The translations under genes and the position numbers were made by a program. Positions 9,406 to 20,388 of a DNA stretch of 64,000 nucleotides are shown piece by piece. Positions within the stretch are counted from its first letter, which is position 1. The number at the start of each line of letters is the position of its first letter. The stretch comes from Clostridium fermenticellae (lineage in GTDB: Bacteria > Bacillota > Clostridia > Clostridiales > Clostridiaceae), in contig NZ_CP032416.1 of assembly GCF_003600355.1 (NCBI RefSeq), forward strand, positions 242,183 to 306,182, given 5' to 3'. Under the pieces are notes generated by a model, which had not been told where the DNA came from, did no database searches, and was given only the letters and a program-made list of their open reading frames with translations.

Positions 9406-10095
9406 ATGGGAAAAAATTATAAAGAAAGTGTCAAATTAATTGACAAAAATACATTATATACTCCATCAGAAGCTGTGGAGCTTGTATTAAAAACATCAAA
9501 AGCTAAATTTGATGAAACTATAGATTTAGCTTTAAGACTTGGTGTAGATCCAAGACATGCAGACCAACAGGTTAGAGGAGCAGTTGTACTTCCTCATGGA
9601 ACTGGTAAAAAAGTAAGAGTCTTAGTATTTGCAAAAGGTGATAAAGCAAAAGAAGCTGAAGATGCTGGAGCTGATTATGTAGGGGCTGAAGAATACGTAC
9701 AAAAAATTCAAAAAGAAAATTGGTTTGATTTTGATGTCGTAGTTGCAACTCCAGATATGATGGGTGTTGTTGGTAGATTAGGTAGAGTTTTAGGACCTAA
9801 GGGATTAATGCCAAATCCAAAGTCTGGTACAGTTACTTTTGAAGTTGCCAAAGCAATAGATGAGATTAAAGCTGGTAAGGTTGAATATAGAGTTGATAAA
9901 ACTGCTATAATTCATGTTATGATAGGAAAGAAATCTTTTGAAGCTAAAAAGTTAGAAGAAAATTTCCACACATTAATGGATGCTGTAGTTAAAGCTAAAC
10001 CAGCAGCAGCGAAAGGACAGTATTTGAAATCAGTAGTAATTTCAAGTACAATGGGACCTGGAATAAAAATAAATCCAGTTAAAGTTTTAGATTAA
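9406..10095 (+). CDS. rplA: 50S ribosomal protein L1
   Basis: 229-aa protein forming the L1 stalk. Starting at ATG 9406 after AAGGAGGA gives the canonical N-terminus [13 protein letters not shown]; the frame is open from 9364 but that extension contains the ribosome binding site. The signature [10 protein letters not shown] and the C-terminal [19 protein letters not shown] are intact. In many bacteria L1 represses its own operon. Confidence 0.97.
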   Translation: MGKNYKESVKLIDKNTLYTPSEAVELVLKTSKAKFDETIDLALRLGVDPRHADQQVRGAVVLPHGTGKKVRVLVFAKGDKAKEAEDAGADYVGAEEYVQKIQKENWFDFDVVVATPDMMGVVGRLGRVLGPKGLMPNPKSGTVTFEVAKAIDEIKAGKVEYRVDKTAIIHVMIGKKSFEAKKLEENFHTLMDAVVKAKPAAAKGQYLKSVVISSTMGPGIKINPVKVLD

Positions 10096-10097
10096 TA

Positions 10098-10126
10098 TTG
10101 ACATATGTTATAGATTTGTATATAAT
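10098..10126 (+). promoter_or_regulatory. consensus promoter for rplJL
   Basis: Perfect TTGACA (10098-10103), 17-base spacer, perfect TATAAT (10121-10126), just after the rplA stop and before the L10 leader. Confidence 0.88.
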
Positions 10127-10129
10127 CTT

Positions 10130-10296
10130 AACAGTTTAGTAAATATTCCATAGACAGTAGGTGCGAAAGCATAAAGGATTATCCAACCTACCGAGGATTC
10201 CAATAGACATATATTTTGAAATGTTGGTCTCTTCATGTTTATGGAGGGACTTTAAATTTTGTATAAAACAGTTTAAACTGTGAGGAGGTGGACACA
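10130..10296 (+). ncRNA. L10 leader (ribosomal-protein autoregulatory mRNA structure)
   Basis: The 170-base leader before rplJ has hallmarks of the Firmicutes L10 leader: the block AGGTGCGAAAGCATAAAGGA, then CCAACCTACCGAGGATTCC, and a second pairing pair TTGGTCTC/GGAGGGAC just before the gene. Known L10 leaders bind the L10-L12 complex and repress the operon. Confidence 0.8.
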
Positions 10297-10298
10297 CA

Positions 10299-10799
10299 GT
10301 GGGAAAAAACAGAGAATTAAAAGAAGCAAAGGTTTTAGAAATAAAGGGAAAAATGGAAAAGGCTAAGAGTATTGTTATTTCTAAGTATCAAGGCTTAACC
10401 GTAGAAGAAGATACTACACTTAGAAGAAATTTAAGAGAAGCTGGTGTTGAATATAAAGTTTATAAAAATACTTTAGGTACATTAGCAGCAAAAGAGTTAG
10501 GTTATGAAGGATTAAATGATCTTCTTGAAGGACCAGTTTCAATTGCGTTTGGATATGAAGATCCTACTGCTCCAGCAAGAATTCTTAACGAATTTGCAGA
10601 AGACCATAAAAAATTAGAATTAAAAGGTGGAATAGTTCAAGGAGAATTCTTTGATAAGGATAAGATTATACAACTTGCAAAGATTCCGCCAAAAGAAGTT
10701 CTTATTGCAAAACTTCTTGGAAGCTTCAAAGCTCCATTATCAAAAGTTGTTTATTTATTAAATGCTATAAAAGAACAAAAAGAATCTCAAGAAGCATAA
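10299..10799 (+). CDS. rplJ: 50S ribosomal protein L10
   Basis: 166-aa base of the L7/L12 stalk, anchoring L12 dimers to the GTPase centre. The N-terminus [20 protein letters not shown] and the motif [16 protein letters not shown] fit the family; the C-terminal helix [15 protein letters not shown] binds L12. It starts with GTG after GAGGAGGTGG. It has its own promoter and an autoregulatory leader, and is cotranscribed with rplL. Confidence 0.97.
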   Translation: MGKNRELKEAKVLEIKGKMEKAKSIVISKYQGLTVEEDTTLRRNLREAGVEYKVYKNTLGTLAAKELGYEGLNDLLEGPVSIAFGYEDPTAPARILNEFAEDHKKLELKGGIVQGEFFDKDKIIQLAKIPPKEVLIAKLLGSFKAPLSKVVYLLNAIKEQKESQEA

Positions 10800-10841
10800 T
10801 TTTGTATATTTAATGAAAGGAAATTTTGGAGGTGCCAATAA

Positions 10842-11210
10842 ATGAATAAGGAAGAAATAATTCAAGCTATAAAAGATATGAGCGTTTTAGAATTAAATGA
10901 TTTAGTAAAAGCATGTGAAGAGGAATTTGGAGTAAGTGCAGCTGCTCCAGTTGCAGTTGCAGGTGCTGCTGCAGGTGCTGCAGGCGCTGCAGAAGAAAAA
11001 ACTGAATTTGATGTAGTATTAACAAGTGCTGGATCAGAAAAGATCAAGGTTATAAAAGCAGTTAGAGAAATAACTGGATTAGGATTGAAAGATGCTAAAG
11101 CATTAGTTGATGGAGCTCCTAAGACATTAAAAGAAGCTATAGCAAAAGATGAAGCAGAGGCTATGAAGTCAAAACTTTCAGAAGTTGGAGCTACTGTTGA
11201 ATTAAAATAA
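10842..11210 (+). CDS. rplL: 50S ribosomal protein L7/L12
   Basis: 122-aa acidic stalk protein. The N-terminal dimerisation domain ([20 protein letters not shown]) is linked by an Ala/Gly hinge (residues about 30-50) to the globular factor-binding domain with the signature [20 protein letters not shown]. It is followed by a strong terminator. Confidence 0.98.
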   Translation: MNKEEIIQAIKDMSVLELNDLVKACEEEFGVSAAAPVAVAGAAAGAAGAAEEKTEFDVVLTSAGSEKIKVIKAVREITGLGLKDAKALVDGAPKTLKEAIAKDEAEAMKSKLSEVGATVELK

Positions 11211-11225
11211 TAACCTTTAAAATTA

Positions 11226-11256
11226 AGAGACACTTTAAAAAAAGTGCCTCTTTTTT
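11226..11256 (+). terminator. rho-independent terminator after rplL
   Basis: AGAGACACTTT (11226-11236) pairs with AAAGTGCCTCT (11241-11251) with one mismatch and an AAAA loop, then a T-run. The rest of the gap to rpoB (11257-11553) holds the rpoB promoter and a leader hairpin. Confidence 0.9.
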
Positions 11257-11356
11257 AAAATATAAAGTAAATAATTTGTACATTAAAAGGGTTGTTTATT
11301 ATATTGCTGTGAAATTAAATATGTTTCCTGTTATTATTTTAGTACTCTAATATATG

Positions 11357-11385
11357 TTGACAGTATAATTAAATTGTGATAAAAT
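11357..11385 (+). promoter_or_regulatory. rpoB promoter
   Basis: TTGACA (11357-11362), 17-base spacer, TAAAAT (11380-11385). A second, weaker candidate lies downstream (TTGTAT, 18 bases, TATAAT at 11461-11466). The rpoB coding start is at 11554. Confidence 0.8.
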
Positions 11386-11486
11386 AATAAATTGCATTGA
11401 TTAATTGTAAAATTTATGTTTATTTTAAATTGAAAATTGTATTAATTATGCAAAATAGGTTATAATAATTTGATAGCAGTGAAATT

Positions 11487-11523
11487 AACCCAGAAATACA
11501 TTTTAAAGTATGTGTTTTTGGTT
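11487..11523 (+). promoter_or_regulatory. leader hairpin before rpoB
   Basis: AACCCAGAAATACAT pairs imperfectly with ATGTGTTTTTGGTT around a short loop, followed by ATTTTTAG. It resembles an attenuator, but the T-tract is weak and its function is unknown. Confidence 0.45.
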
Positions 11524-11553
11524 ATTTTTAGTTTATGCAAGGGGTGAAAGTCA

Positions 11554-14500
11554 ATGGTACATCCTGTCCAAGTTGGTAAAAGAACAAGAATGAGTTTTTC
11601 TAGGCTTAATGAAGTGGCGAAAATGCCAAATTTGATTGAAGTTCAGTTAGATTCTTATAATTGGTTTCTGAACGAAGGTCTACAGGAAGTTTTTGATGAT
11701 ATTAATCCTATTCAAGATTATACAGCAAATTTAAATTTGGAATTTGTTGGATACAAACTTGATATGGATAATATCAAATATTCTGTTGAAGAGTGTAAAG
11801 AGAGAGATTCGACTTATGCAGCACCATTAAAAGTAAAGGTTATGTTACTTAACAAGGAAACTGGTGAAGTTAAAGAACAAGAAGTATTTATGGGAGATTT
11901 CCCTCTTATGACAGAACAAGGAACCTTCATTATAAATGGAGCTGAGAGAGTAATTGTAAGCCAGTTAGTTAGGTCGCCAGGTGTATATTACGATATGACA
12001 ATCGATAAAACAGGGAAAAAACTTTTTTCATCGACGGTTATACCAAATAGAGGTGCATGGCTTGAATATGAAACAGATTCTAATGACATAATATATGTAA
12101 GGATAGACAAAACGAGAAAATTGCCTATAACTATTTTGATTAGAGCAATGGGCTATGGAACGGATGCTGAAATAGTTGATTTCTTTGGTGAAGATGAAAG
12201 ATTAAAGTCTACTATAGAAAAAGATAATACAAAGACTCGTGAAGAGGCATTACTTGAAATATACAAGAGATTAAGACCGGGAGAACCTCCTACTGTTGAT
12301 AGTGCACAGTCGCTTATTGAATCTCTATTTTTTGATGCAAAAAGATATGATTTATCAAGGGTAGGAAGATATAAATTTAATAAAAAACTAGCTTTATATC
12401 TTAGGATAATGAATAGAATATCAGCTTCTGATGTTGTCAATCCACAAACCGGTGAAATAATGGTTCAAAAAGGTGAAAAGATAACTAGAGAAAATGCACT
12501 TCAAATACAGAACTGTGGTATTAATGCAGTTGATATTGAACTTGAAGATAGAACAGTTAGAGTTATAGGAAATCACTTTGTTGACATACATAAAATTGTC
12601 AATTTTGACATTTCTGATTTAAATATAAAAGAACTCGTCTATTATCCAGCTTTAAAGGAAATATTGGATAATTATAGTGATGAAAATAGTATAAAGAATC
12701 AAATAAAGAAAAATATACATTCCCTAATACCAAAACATATTATAAGAGATGATATATATGCAACTATAAGTTACGAATTGGGACTTGTATACGATGTTGG
12801 TCATACTGATGATATTGATCATCTTGGAAATAGAAGACTTAGATCTGTTGGTGAACTACTTCAAAATCAGTTTAGAATAGGACTCTCTAGAATGGAAAGA
12901 GTGGTTAAAGAGAGAATGACTATTCAAGATCAAGAGGTAATAACACCACAGGCATTAATAAATATAAGACCTGTAGCAGCAGCTATTAAAGAATTTTTTG
13001 GTAGTTCACAGCTCTCACAATTCATGGATCAAACTAATCCTCTATCAGAACTTACTCATAAGAGGAGATTATCTGCTTTAGGACCGGGTGGACTTTCCAG
13101 GGAGAGAGCTGGATTTGAAGTTAGAGATGTTCATCATTCACATTATGGAAGAATGTGTCCTATAGAAACTCCAGAAGGACCAAATATAGGGCTTATAAAT
13201 TCATTGGCAGCATATGCAAAGGTAAATGAATATGGTTTTATAGAGGCACCTTATAGATTAATTGATAAGGAAAATGGAGTAGTAACAGATAAAATAGTTT
13301 ATATGACTGCAGATGAGGAAGATCAGTATTTGATTGCGCAGGCGAATGAGCCTATAGATGAGGATGGTCATTTTGTAGATAATAAGGTTACAGTAAGAGA
13401 TAAGGAAGATGTCATTGTTGTTCCTCCAAAAGATGTAGATCTTATGGATGTTTCTGCAAGGCAGATGGTTTCTGTTGCAACTGCAATGATACCGTTTCTC
13501 GAAAATGATGATGCTAGCCGTGCACTTATGGGGTCTAATATGCAGCGTCAAGCTGTGCCTTTATTGAAGCCCCAGGCTCCTATAGTTGGTACTGGAATAG
13601 AATATAAAGCAGCAGTAGATTCAGGGGTATTACCTAAGGCTAGAAATGCAGGAACAGTTGTATTTGTAGGTTCTAATGAAGTAAGGGTAAAAAGAGATTC
13701 TGATGGAAGTATAGATACGTATAGGCTACTTAAATTTAAGAGATCCAATCAAAGTTCATGCATAAATCAAAGACCTATAGTTTCTAAAGGAGAACGAGTA
13801 GAAAAAGGTACTGTAATTGCTGATGGACCTTCCACAGATCTTGGAGAAATAGCATTAGGAAAGAATATTAGAATGGGATTTATAACATGGGAAGGTTATA
13901 ATTACGAAGATGCCATGTTAATTTCTGAAGAATTGGTTAAAGAAGATGTATTCACATCGATTCATATAGAAGAATATGAAGCAGAGGCAAGAGATACCAA
14001 ACTGGGACCTGAAGAAATAACAAGAGATATACCTAATGTTGGCGAAGATGCATTAAAGGATATAGATGACAGAGGAATAATAAGAATAGGTGCGGAGGTT
14101 AGAGCTGGAGATATACTTGTTGGTAAAGTTACTCCAAAAGGAGAGACCGAACTTACAGCTGAAGAAAGATTGTTAAGAGCCATATTTGGTGAAAAGGCAA
14201 GAGAAGTAAGAGATACCTCACTTAGAGTTCCGCATGGAGAATCAGGAATAATTGTAGATATAAAAGTATTTACAAGAGAAAATGGGGATGAACTCCCTCC
14301 AGGAGTAAATAAATTAGTTAGATGTTATATTGTTCAAAAGAGGAAGATATCGGTTGGAGATAAGATGGCAGGAAGACATGGTAATAAAGGTGTTATTTCG
14401 AGAATATTACCAGAGGAGGATATGCCTTTCTTACCAGATGGAAGACCTCTTCAGATATGTTTAAACCCATTAGGAGTGCCTTCACGTATGAACATTGGTC

Positions 14501-15291
14501 AGGTACTTGAGGTTCATTTAGGCTGGGCAGCGGCAGAAATGGGATGGCATATAGCAACACCAGTGTTTGATGGAGCAACTGAAGATGATATACTTAAATG
14601 TCTTGAAAAAGCAGGATATGATAAAGATGGTAAAACTGTATTGTATGACGGAAGAACAGGAGAACCTTTTGATAGTCGTGTAACTGTAGGATATATGTAT
14701 ATATTAAAACTTGCTCATTTAGTCGATGATAAAATACATGCGAGGTCAACAGGACCGTATTCATTAGTTACTCAGCAGCCACTAGGAGGTAAAGCCCAAT
14801 TTGGAGGACAGAGATTTGGAGAAATGGAGGTATGGGCACTTGAAGCATATGGTGCAGCTCATACACTTCAGGAAATATTGACGGTTAAGTCTGATGATGT
14901 AGTAGGTAGAGTTAAAACCTATGAAGCTATTGTTAAGGGAGAAAATATACCTGAACCAGGAGTACCTGAATCATTTAAAGTTCTTATAAAGGAACTTCAG
15001 GCATTATGTCTTGATGTTAAAGTGTTAAATGATGATAATGAAGAGATAAAACTTAAAGAATCTGTTGAAGACGATATGGAAGATTTGGATGTAAATATAG
15101 AAGGAAATGAAGATTCTAATGATTCTAATGATTCTAATGATTCCAATGATTCTTCTAAGCAATTGCAACATCCAGACGGATATGGTCAATCTGATGAAAA
15201 TGATGGTGAATTAGATCTCGATTATGATGATTTATCTTTAGATGATATTCAGAATAATTTAGAAATAGATGATTTTAATGACGAACATTAG
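11554..15291 (+). CDS. rpoB: DNA-directed RNA polymerase subunit beta
   Basis: 1245-aa catalytic subunit. The rifampicin pocket reads [16 protein letters not shown] then [14 protein letters not shown], matching wild-type sensitive enzymes at the usual resistance positions (Asp, His, Ser). Other landmarks are [29 protein letters not shown] and the C-terminal [18 protein letters not shown]. The tail is an acidic extension containing a 9-base tandem repeat (DSN units, 15112-15147). It has its own promoter after the rplL terminator and precedes rpoC by 17 bases. Confidence 0.99.
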   Translation: MVHPVQVGKRTRMSFSRLNEVAKMPNLIEVQLDSYNWFLNEGLQEVFDDINPIQDYTANLNLEFVGYKLDMDNIKYSVEECKERDSTYAAPLKVKVMLLNKETGEVKEQEVFMGDFPLMTEQGTFIINGAERVIVSQLVRSPGVYYDMTIDKTGKKLFSSTVIPNRGAWLEYETDSNDIIYVRIDKTRKLPITILIRAMGYGTDAEIVDFFGEDERLKSTIEKDNTKTREEALLEIYKRLRPGEPPTVDSAQSLIESLFFDAKRYDLSRVGRYKFNKKLALYLRIMNRISASDVVNPQTGEIMVQKGEKITRENALQIQNCGINAVDIELEDRTVRVIGNHFVDIHKIVNFDISDLNIKELVYYPALKEILDNYSDENSIKNQIKKNIHSLIPKHIIRDDIYATISYELGLVYDVGHTDDIDHLGNRRLRSVGELLQNQFRIGLSRMERVVKERMTIQDQEVITPQALINIRPVAAAIKEFFGSSQLSQFMDQTNPLSELTHKRRLSALGPGGLSRERAGFEVRDVHHSHYGRMCPIETPEGPNIGLINSLAAYAKVNEYGFIEAPYRLIDKENGVVTDKIVYMTADEEDQYLIAQANEPIDEDGHFVDNKVTVRDKEDVIVVPPKDVDLMDVSARQMVSVATAMIPFLENDDASRALMGSNMQRQAVPLLKPQAPIVGTGIEYKAAVDSGVLPKARNAGTVVFVGSNEVRVKRDSDGSIDTYRLLKFKRSNQSSCINQRPIVSKGERVEKGTVIADGPSTDLGEIALGKNIRMGFITWEGYNYEDAMLISEELVKEDVFTSIHIEEYEAEARDTKLGPEEITRDIPNVGEDALKDIDDRGIIRIGAEVRAGDILVGKVTPKGETELTAEERLLRAIFGEKAREVRDTSLRVPHGESGIIVDIKVFTRENGDELPPGVNKLVRCYIVQKRKISVGDKMAGRHGNKGVISRILPEEDMPFLPDGRPLQICLNPLGVPSRMNIGQVLEVHLGWAAAEMGWHIATPVFDGATEDDILKCLEKAGYDKDGKTVLYDGRTGEPFDSRVTVGYMYILKLAHLVDDKIHARSTGPYSLVTQQPLGGKAQFGGQRFGEMEVWALEAYGAAHTLQEILTVKSDDVVGRVKTYEAIVKGENIPEPGVPESFKVLIKELQALCLDVKVLNDDNEEIKLKESVEDDMEDLDVNIEGNEDSNDSNDSNDSNDSSKQLQHPDGYGQSDENDGELDLDYDDLSLDDIQNNLEIDDFNDEH
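15112..15147 (+). repeat. 9-bp tandem repeat in the rpoB tail
   Basis: Four in-frame copies of GATTCTAAT (the last is GATTCCAAT) encode Asp-Ser-Asn repeats in the acidic C-terminal tail of RpoB. Unit length keeps frame if copy number varies. Confidence 0.92.
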
Positions 15292-15308
15292 GAAGGGAGG
15301 ATGTACCC

Positions 15309-18300
15309 TTGTTTGAATTGAATAATTTTGATGCATTGCAAATAGGGCTAGCTTCGCCTGAAAAGATAAGAGAATGGTCAAGAGGTGAAGTAAAAAAACC
15401 TGAGACAATAAATTATAGAACTCTAAAACCTGAAAGAGATGGTTTATTTTGTGAGAGAATTTTCGGGCCTATAAAAGATTGGGAATGCCATTGTGGAAAA
15501 TATAAAAGAATAAGATATAAAGGCATAGTTTGTGATAGGTGTGGTGTTGAAGTTACAAAGGCAAAAGTTAGACGTGAGAGAATGGGGCATATAGAACTTG
15601 CAGCCCCTGTATCTCATATATGGTATTTTAAAGGTATACCATCACGTATGGGATTAATTTTAGATATGTCACCAAGGGCATTAGAAAAAGTGCTTTATTT
15701 TGCTTCATATGTTGTTTTAGATCCTAAAGAAACACCGCTTTTGAAGAAACAGCTTTTGAATGAAAAAGAATATAGAGAAGCAGTGGATAAATATGGTGAT
15801 GATAGTTTTTCAGCAGGAATGGGTGCCGAATCAATTAAAAAACTATTAGAAGAAATAGATCTTGATCAGCTTTCGGATGACTTAAAGAAGGATTTAAAGA
15901 CTAGTACAGGGCAAAAAAAAGTAAGAATAATAAGAAGATACGAGGTTGTGGAATCATTCAAAAAGTCGGGAAATAGACCTGAATGGATGATTATAGATGT
16001 AATACCTGTAATTCCTCCTGATTTAAGACCTATGGTTCAGCTTGATGGTGGAAGGTTTGCAACATCAGATTTGAATGATTTGTATAGAAGAGTTATAAAT
16101 AGAAATAATAGACTTAAGAAGTTATTAGATTTAGGAGCACCAGACATAATAGTAAGAAATGAAAAAAGAATGCTTCAAGAAGCAGTTGATGCTCTTATAG
16201 ATAATGGAAGAAGAGGAAGAGCTGTAACTGGTCCCGGAAATAGGCCTTTAAAATCTTTATCAGATATGCTTAAAGGTAAACAAGGAAGGTTCAGACAGAA
16301 TTTGCTTGGAAAGCGTGTTGATTATTCAGGACGTTCAGTTATAGTTGTTGGGCCGGAACTTAGAATGTATCAGTGTGGACTCCCAAAAGAAATGGCACTT
16401 GAACTATTTAAGCCATTTGTAATGAAAAAGTTAGTAGAAAGTGGATTATCTCACAATATAAAAAGTGCTAAGAGAATGGTAGAGAGAGTACAACCACAAG
16501 TATGGGATGTATTAGAAGATGTTATAGCAGATCATCCAGTATTATTAAATCGTGCACCTACGCTTCATAGACTTGGAATACAAGCATTTCAGCCTGTACT
16601 TGTAGAAGGTAGAGCAATAAAATTACACCCGCTTGCTTGCACAGCATATAATGCTGATTTTGATGGCGATCAAATGGCAGTGCATGTTCCATTATCAGTT
16701 GAGGCTCAAGCAGAAGCTAGATTTTTAATGCTTGCTGCACATAATATACTCAAACCATCAGATGGTAAGCCAGTAGTAGTTCCTACACAGGATATGGTGC
16801 TTGGTTCTTATTATTTAACAATAGATAAGGATAATGTAAAAGGTGAAGGTAGAATGTTCTCGTCCCCGGATGAGGTGATTATGGCATACCAATTGAAGCA
16901 AATAGATATACATGCTAAGATCAAAGTTAAGTTGACTAAGATTAAGGATGGAGAGAAAATTACTGGAATAATAGGAACAACTCCAGGTAAAATTATATTT
17001 AATGAATCAATTCCTCAAGATTTAGGCTTTGTAGATAGAACTATACCTGAGAATGAGTTCAAATTAGAAATAGATTTTCTTGTCGCAAAGAAGAATTTAG
17101 GAAAAATTATAAATAAATGTTATATGAAACATGGAGCAACTCAAACATCTATAATGCTTGATAAAATAAAAGCAAAGGGATATCATTATTCAACGATAAG
17201 CGCTATAACAGTTTCAACTTCAGATATGGTGGTTCCAGAAGCCAAGAAAACTTTACTTGCAGATGCAGATGCAGCTGTTGATAAAATTGAAAAAATGTAC
17301 AGAAGAGGTTTTATATCAGAAGATGAAAGATATGAAAGAGTTATAGAGAAATGGACTAAGACAACCGAAGATGTAGCAGATGCTCTAATGGAAAATCTCG
17401 ATAGATTCAATCCTATATTCATGATGGCAGACTCAGGAGCCAGAGGTTCAAAGAGTCAGATAAAACAGTTAGCAGGCATGAGAGGACTTATGGCTAATCC
17501 ATCGGGTAAGATTATAGAACTCCCTATCAGGTCATCTTTCAGAGAAGGACTTGATGTTCAGGAATACTTTATATCTACACATGGCGCTAGAAAAGGAAAT
17601 GCAGATACAGCACTTAAAACAGCGGATTCTGGATATTTGACAAGAAGGCTTGTTGATGTAAGCCAGGATGTTATAGTAAGAGAAGAAGATTGTGGAACTC
17701 ATAATGGATTTGAAGTTTCGGAGATAAAAGAAGGAAATGAAGTTATAGAAAGTTTAGCAGAAAGGCTTACAGGAAGATATTCTGCAGAGGATATAATAGA
17801 TCCTAATACAGGTGAAGTTGTAGTTCCAGGTGATACTTATATGGATATGAAGCTTGCTGAAAAAGTTGAAAAGACTGGTTTAAAAAAGGTAAAGATAAGA
17901 TCAGTATTTACATGTAAATCCAAGCATGGTGTTTGTGCAAAATGTTATGGAATGAATATGGCAACTGCTCAAAAGATAAATATAGGAGAATCAGTTGGTA
18001 TAATAGCAGCTCAAAGTATTGGAGAACCTGGTACTCAGCTTACGATGAGAACATTTCATACAGGTGGTGTTGCAGGATCTGATATAACTCAAGGTCTTCC
18101 AAGAGTTGAAGAATTATTTGAAGCAAGAAAACCAAAAGGTCTTGCTATAGTAAGTGAAGTTTCAGGCGTAGTAAGGATGGAAGAAACAAAGAAAAAGAGA
18201 ACTGTAGTAGTTGTAACTCAAAGCGGTGAAGAAGTAACATACGATATACCATTCGGATCAAGACTTAAGGTATCTAATGGAGATGAAATAAATGCTGGAG

Positions 18301-18845
18301 ATGAAATAACAGAAGGGTCCGTTAATCCACATGATATATTAAGGATAAAGGGTGTCCAGGGAGTTAAAAATTATCTTTTATCTGAAGTACAAAAAGTTTA
18401 TAGATTACAGGGTGTTGATATAAATGATAAACACCTTGAAGTAGTAATAAGACAGATGACTAGAAAGATAAAGATTGAAAGTCAAGGAGATACTGAACTT
18501 CTTCCTGGAACTATGGTAGATATGTTTGATTTTGAATCCGAAAATGAAAGAATTGAAGCAGAAGGTGGAGAACCAGCTGAAGGGAGAGTTGCTTTACTTG
18601 GAATAACTAAAGCAGCACTTGCTACAGATTCATTCTTATCGGCAGCATCCTTCCAGGAAACTACAAGAGTACTTACAGATGCAGCTATAAAAGGCAAGGC
18701 AGATCCACTTTTGGGTTTGAAGGAAAATGTAATTATAGGAAAATTAATACCGGCTGGTACCGGGATGACTAGATACAGATCAGTAAAGATAAGTACTGAT
18801 GGTGAGGAAGAAACAAAGCAATTGAATGATGAAATACAGGCTTAG
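15309..18845 (+). CDS. rpoC: DNA-directed RNA polymerase subunit beta'
   Basis: 1178-aa largest catalytic subunit. It has the N-terminal zinc ribbon ([20 protein letters not shown]), the catalytic metal loop [12 protein letters not shown], and a second zinc site around [13 protein letters not shown], followed by [20 protein letters not shown]. The start is a TTG at 15309, 8 bases after GGAGG; the ATG at 15301 is out of frame and touches the ribosome binding site. It is cotranscribed with rpoB. Confidence 0.98.
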   Translation: MFELNNFDALQIGLASPEKIREWSRGEVKKPETINYRTLKPERDGLFCERIFGPIKDWECHCGKYKRIRYKGIVCDRCGVEVTKAKVRRERMGHIELAAPVSHIWYFKGIPSRMGLILDMSPRALEKVLYFASYVVLDPKETPLLKKQLLNEKEYREAVDKYGDDSFSAGMGAESIKKLLEEIDLDQLSDDLKKDLKTSTGQKKVRIIRRYEVVESFKKSGNRPEWMIIDVIPVIPPDLRPMVQLDGGRFATSDLNDLYRRVINRNNRLKKLLDLGAPDIIVRNEKRMLQEAVDALIDNGRRGRAVTGPGNRPLKSLSDMLKGKQGRFRQNLLGKRVDYSGRSVIVVGPELRMYQCGLPKEMALELFKPFVMKKLVESGLSHNIKSAKRMVERVQPQVWDVLEDVIADHPVLLNRAPTLHRLGIQAFQPVLVEGRAIKLHPLACTAYNADFDGDQMAVHVPLSVEAQAEARFLMLAAHNILKPSDGKPVVVPTQDMVLGSYYLTIDKDNVKGEGRMFSSPDEVIMAYQLKQIDIHAKIKVKLTKIKDGEKITGIIGTTPGKIIFNESIPQDLGFVDRTIPENEFKLEIDFLVAKKNLGKIINKCYMKHGATQTSIMLDKIKAKGYHYSTISAITVSTSDMVVPEAKKTLLADADAAVDKIEKMYRRGFISEDERYERVIEKWTKTTEDVADALMENLDRFNPIFMMADSGARGSKSQIKQLAGMRGLMANPSGKIIELPIRSSFREGLDVQEYFISTHGARKGNADTALKTADSGYLTRRLVDVSQDVIVREEDCGTHNGFEVSEIKEGNEVIESLAERLTGRYSAEDIIDPNTGEVVVPGDTYMDMKLAEKVEKTGLKKVKIRSVFTCKSKHGVCAKCYGMNMATAQKINIGESVGIIAAQSIGEPGTQLTMRTFHTGGVAGSDITQGLPRVEELFEARKPKGLAIVSEVSGVVRMEETKKKRTVVVVTQSGEEVTYDIPFGSRLKVSNGDEINAGDEITEGSVNPHDILRIKGVQGVKNYLLSEVQKVYRLQGVDINDKHLEVVIRQMTRKIKIESQGDTELLPGTMVDMFDFESENERIEAEGGEPAEGRVALLGITKAALATDSFLSAASFQETTRVLTDAAIKGKADPLLGLKENVIIGKLIPAGTGMTRYRSVKISTDGEEETKQLNDEIQA

Positions 18846-18856
18846 AATTTAATTTA

Positions 18857-18885
18857 TTGACATAGTAGTTTTAAAATGATAAAAT
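18857..18885 (+). promoter_or_regulatory. promoter for the L7Ae-like gene / str operon
   Basis: TTGACA (18857-18862), 17-base spacer, TAAAAT (18880-18885), immediately after rpoC. Same hexamers and spacing as the rpoB promoter. Confidence 0.82.
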
Positions 18886-18903
18886 ACATCTGTGTGTTTT
18901 TTG

Positions 18904-18933
18904 ACAGGGCAAAGTTTAAAGCTTTGACCCTGT
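18904..18933 (+). promoter_or_regulatory. leader hairpin before the L7Ae-like gene
   Basis: ACAGGGCAAAG pairs with CTTTGACCCTGT (one bulged base) around a short loop, just downstream of the promoter and 25 bases from the start codon. There is no T-run after it, so it is not a plain terminator. Feedback binding by the encoded RNA-binding protein is possible but unproven. Confidence 0.5.
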
Positions 18934-18957
18934 AGTTATTGTAAGGAGGGACGTTTT

Positions 18958-19197
18958 ATGGTTTCAAGACTTGAAGGCGATAAAGTTATTGGTATAAAAC
19001 AGACAATTAAAGCTATAAAGAATTGCGAAGTGAAGACTGTTTATATAGCTAAAGATGCTGATGAAAAGTTAATAAGACCGGTTATTAATTTAGCTGAAGA
19101 AAATGCCCTTAAAATCATATATGTACCTACAATGAAGGAACTAGGACATTTATGTGCGATAGATGTAGGTGCATCAACAGTTGCTATTTTAAAGTAA
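18958..19197 (+). CDS. rplGB: L7Ae-family K-turn-binding ribosomal-like protein (YbxF type)
   Basis: 79-aa protein of the L7Ae/L30e/S12e/Gadd45 family, equivalent to Bacillus YbxF, which binds kink-turn RNA. Recognisable parts are KVIGIKQTIKAIK at the N-terminus, VYIAKDADEKLI and the C-terminal LGHLCAIDVGASTVAIL. It sits between rpoC and rpsL, the standard Firmicutes position. Confidence 0.92.
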   Translation: MVSRLEGDKVIGIKQTIKAIKNCEVKTVYIAKDADEKLIRPVINLAEENALKIIYVPTMKELGHLCAIDVGASTVAILK

Positions 19198-19245
19198 CAC
19201 TAGCTTAAGTTTATATCATTAATTTAATATAAAGTTTATTATTCA

Positions 19246-19279
19246 GTTATACATCTTAATATAAGTTTTTATGTATAAC
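19246..19279 (+). promoter_or_regulatory. inverted repeat in the rpsL leader
   Basis: GTTATACAT (19246-19254) and ATGTATAAC (19271-19279) form a perfect 9-bp stem with a 16-base loop, 21 bases before rpsL. No T-run follows. Confidence 0.55.
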
Positions 19280-19300
19280 ATTTGATGAGGAGGTGTAGCT

Positions 19301-19678
19301 ATGCCAACTATTAGCCAATTAGTAAGAAAAGGTAGAAAGACAGCAAGTGCTAAATCAACAGCACCAGCACTAAAAGAATGTCCTCAAAAAAGGGGAGTTT
19401 GTACAGTAGTAAAAACTACAACACCTAAAAAGCCTAACTCAGCTCTAAGAAAAATTGCAAGGGTTAGATTAACAAATGGTTTTGAAGTTACTGCTTACAT
19501 ACCGGGAGTAGGACATAACTTACAAGAACACAGTGTTGTTCTTATAAGAGGAGGAAGAGTTAAGGATCTTCCAGGTGTTAGATATCACATAGTTAGAGGT
19601 GCATTAGACGCAGCAGGAGTGGCTAACAGATTACAATCAAGATCAAAATATGGTGCAAAAAAACCAAAACAAAAATAA
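19301..19678 (+). CDS. rpsL: 30S ribosomal protein S12
   Basis: 125-aa decoding-centre protein. The motif [16 protein letters not shown] and the loop [13 protein letters not shown] keep the lysines whose mutation confers streptomycin resistance, so this is a sensitive-type allele. It is preceded by GAGGAGGTG. First gene of the str group (rpsL-rpsG-fusA-tuf). Confidence 0.98.
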   Translation: MPTISQLVRKGRKTASAKSTAPALKECPQKRGVCTVVKTTTPKKPNSALRKIARVRLTNGFEVTAYIPGVGHNLQEHSVVLIRGGRVKDLPGVRYHIVRGALDAAGVANRLQSRSKYGAKKPKQK

Positions 19679-19703
19679 TGCTTTGGTAATTTAAGTTGAA
19701 AAT

Positions 19704-19756
19704 AGTGCTATGTCTTCAGCATTTATATATAGATTTTTGCAGAAGTACAGAGCACT
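19704..19756 (+). promoter_or_regulatory. structured leader before rpsG
   Basis: AGTGCT (19704-19709) pairs with AGCACT (19751-19756), then CTTC with GAAG and GC with GC, enclosing an AT-rich loop. It is set in an unusually long (155-base) gap between rpsL and rpsG. S7 is a known translational repressor of the str operon in enterics, so an S7 target is plausible but not shown. Confidence 0.5.
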
Positions 19757-19782
19757 TTACGGTAATTTTATATTCTTTATGA

Positions 19783-20304
<522 letters not shown>

Positions 20305-20309
20305 TATTC

Positions 20310-20341
20310 AAAACTGTTTTGGGTTATGCCAAAGCAGTTTT
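20310..20341 (+). promoter_or_regulatory. intercistronic hairpin rpsG-fusA
   Basis: AAAACTGTTTTGG (20310-20322) pairs with CCAAAGCAGTTTT (20329-20341) with a 6-base loop. Only a few T residues follow, so it may be a weak terminator or an mRNA-processing/stability element. Confidence 0.65.
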
Positions 20342-20388
20342 GTCAAATTTTAAATCCTAAACTTTACTTTTTAGAGGAGGAAGATTAA

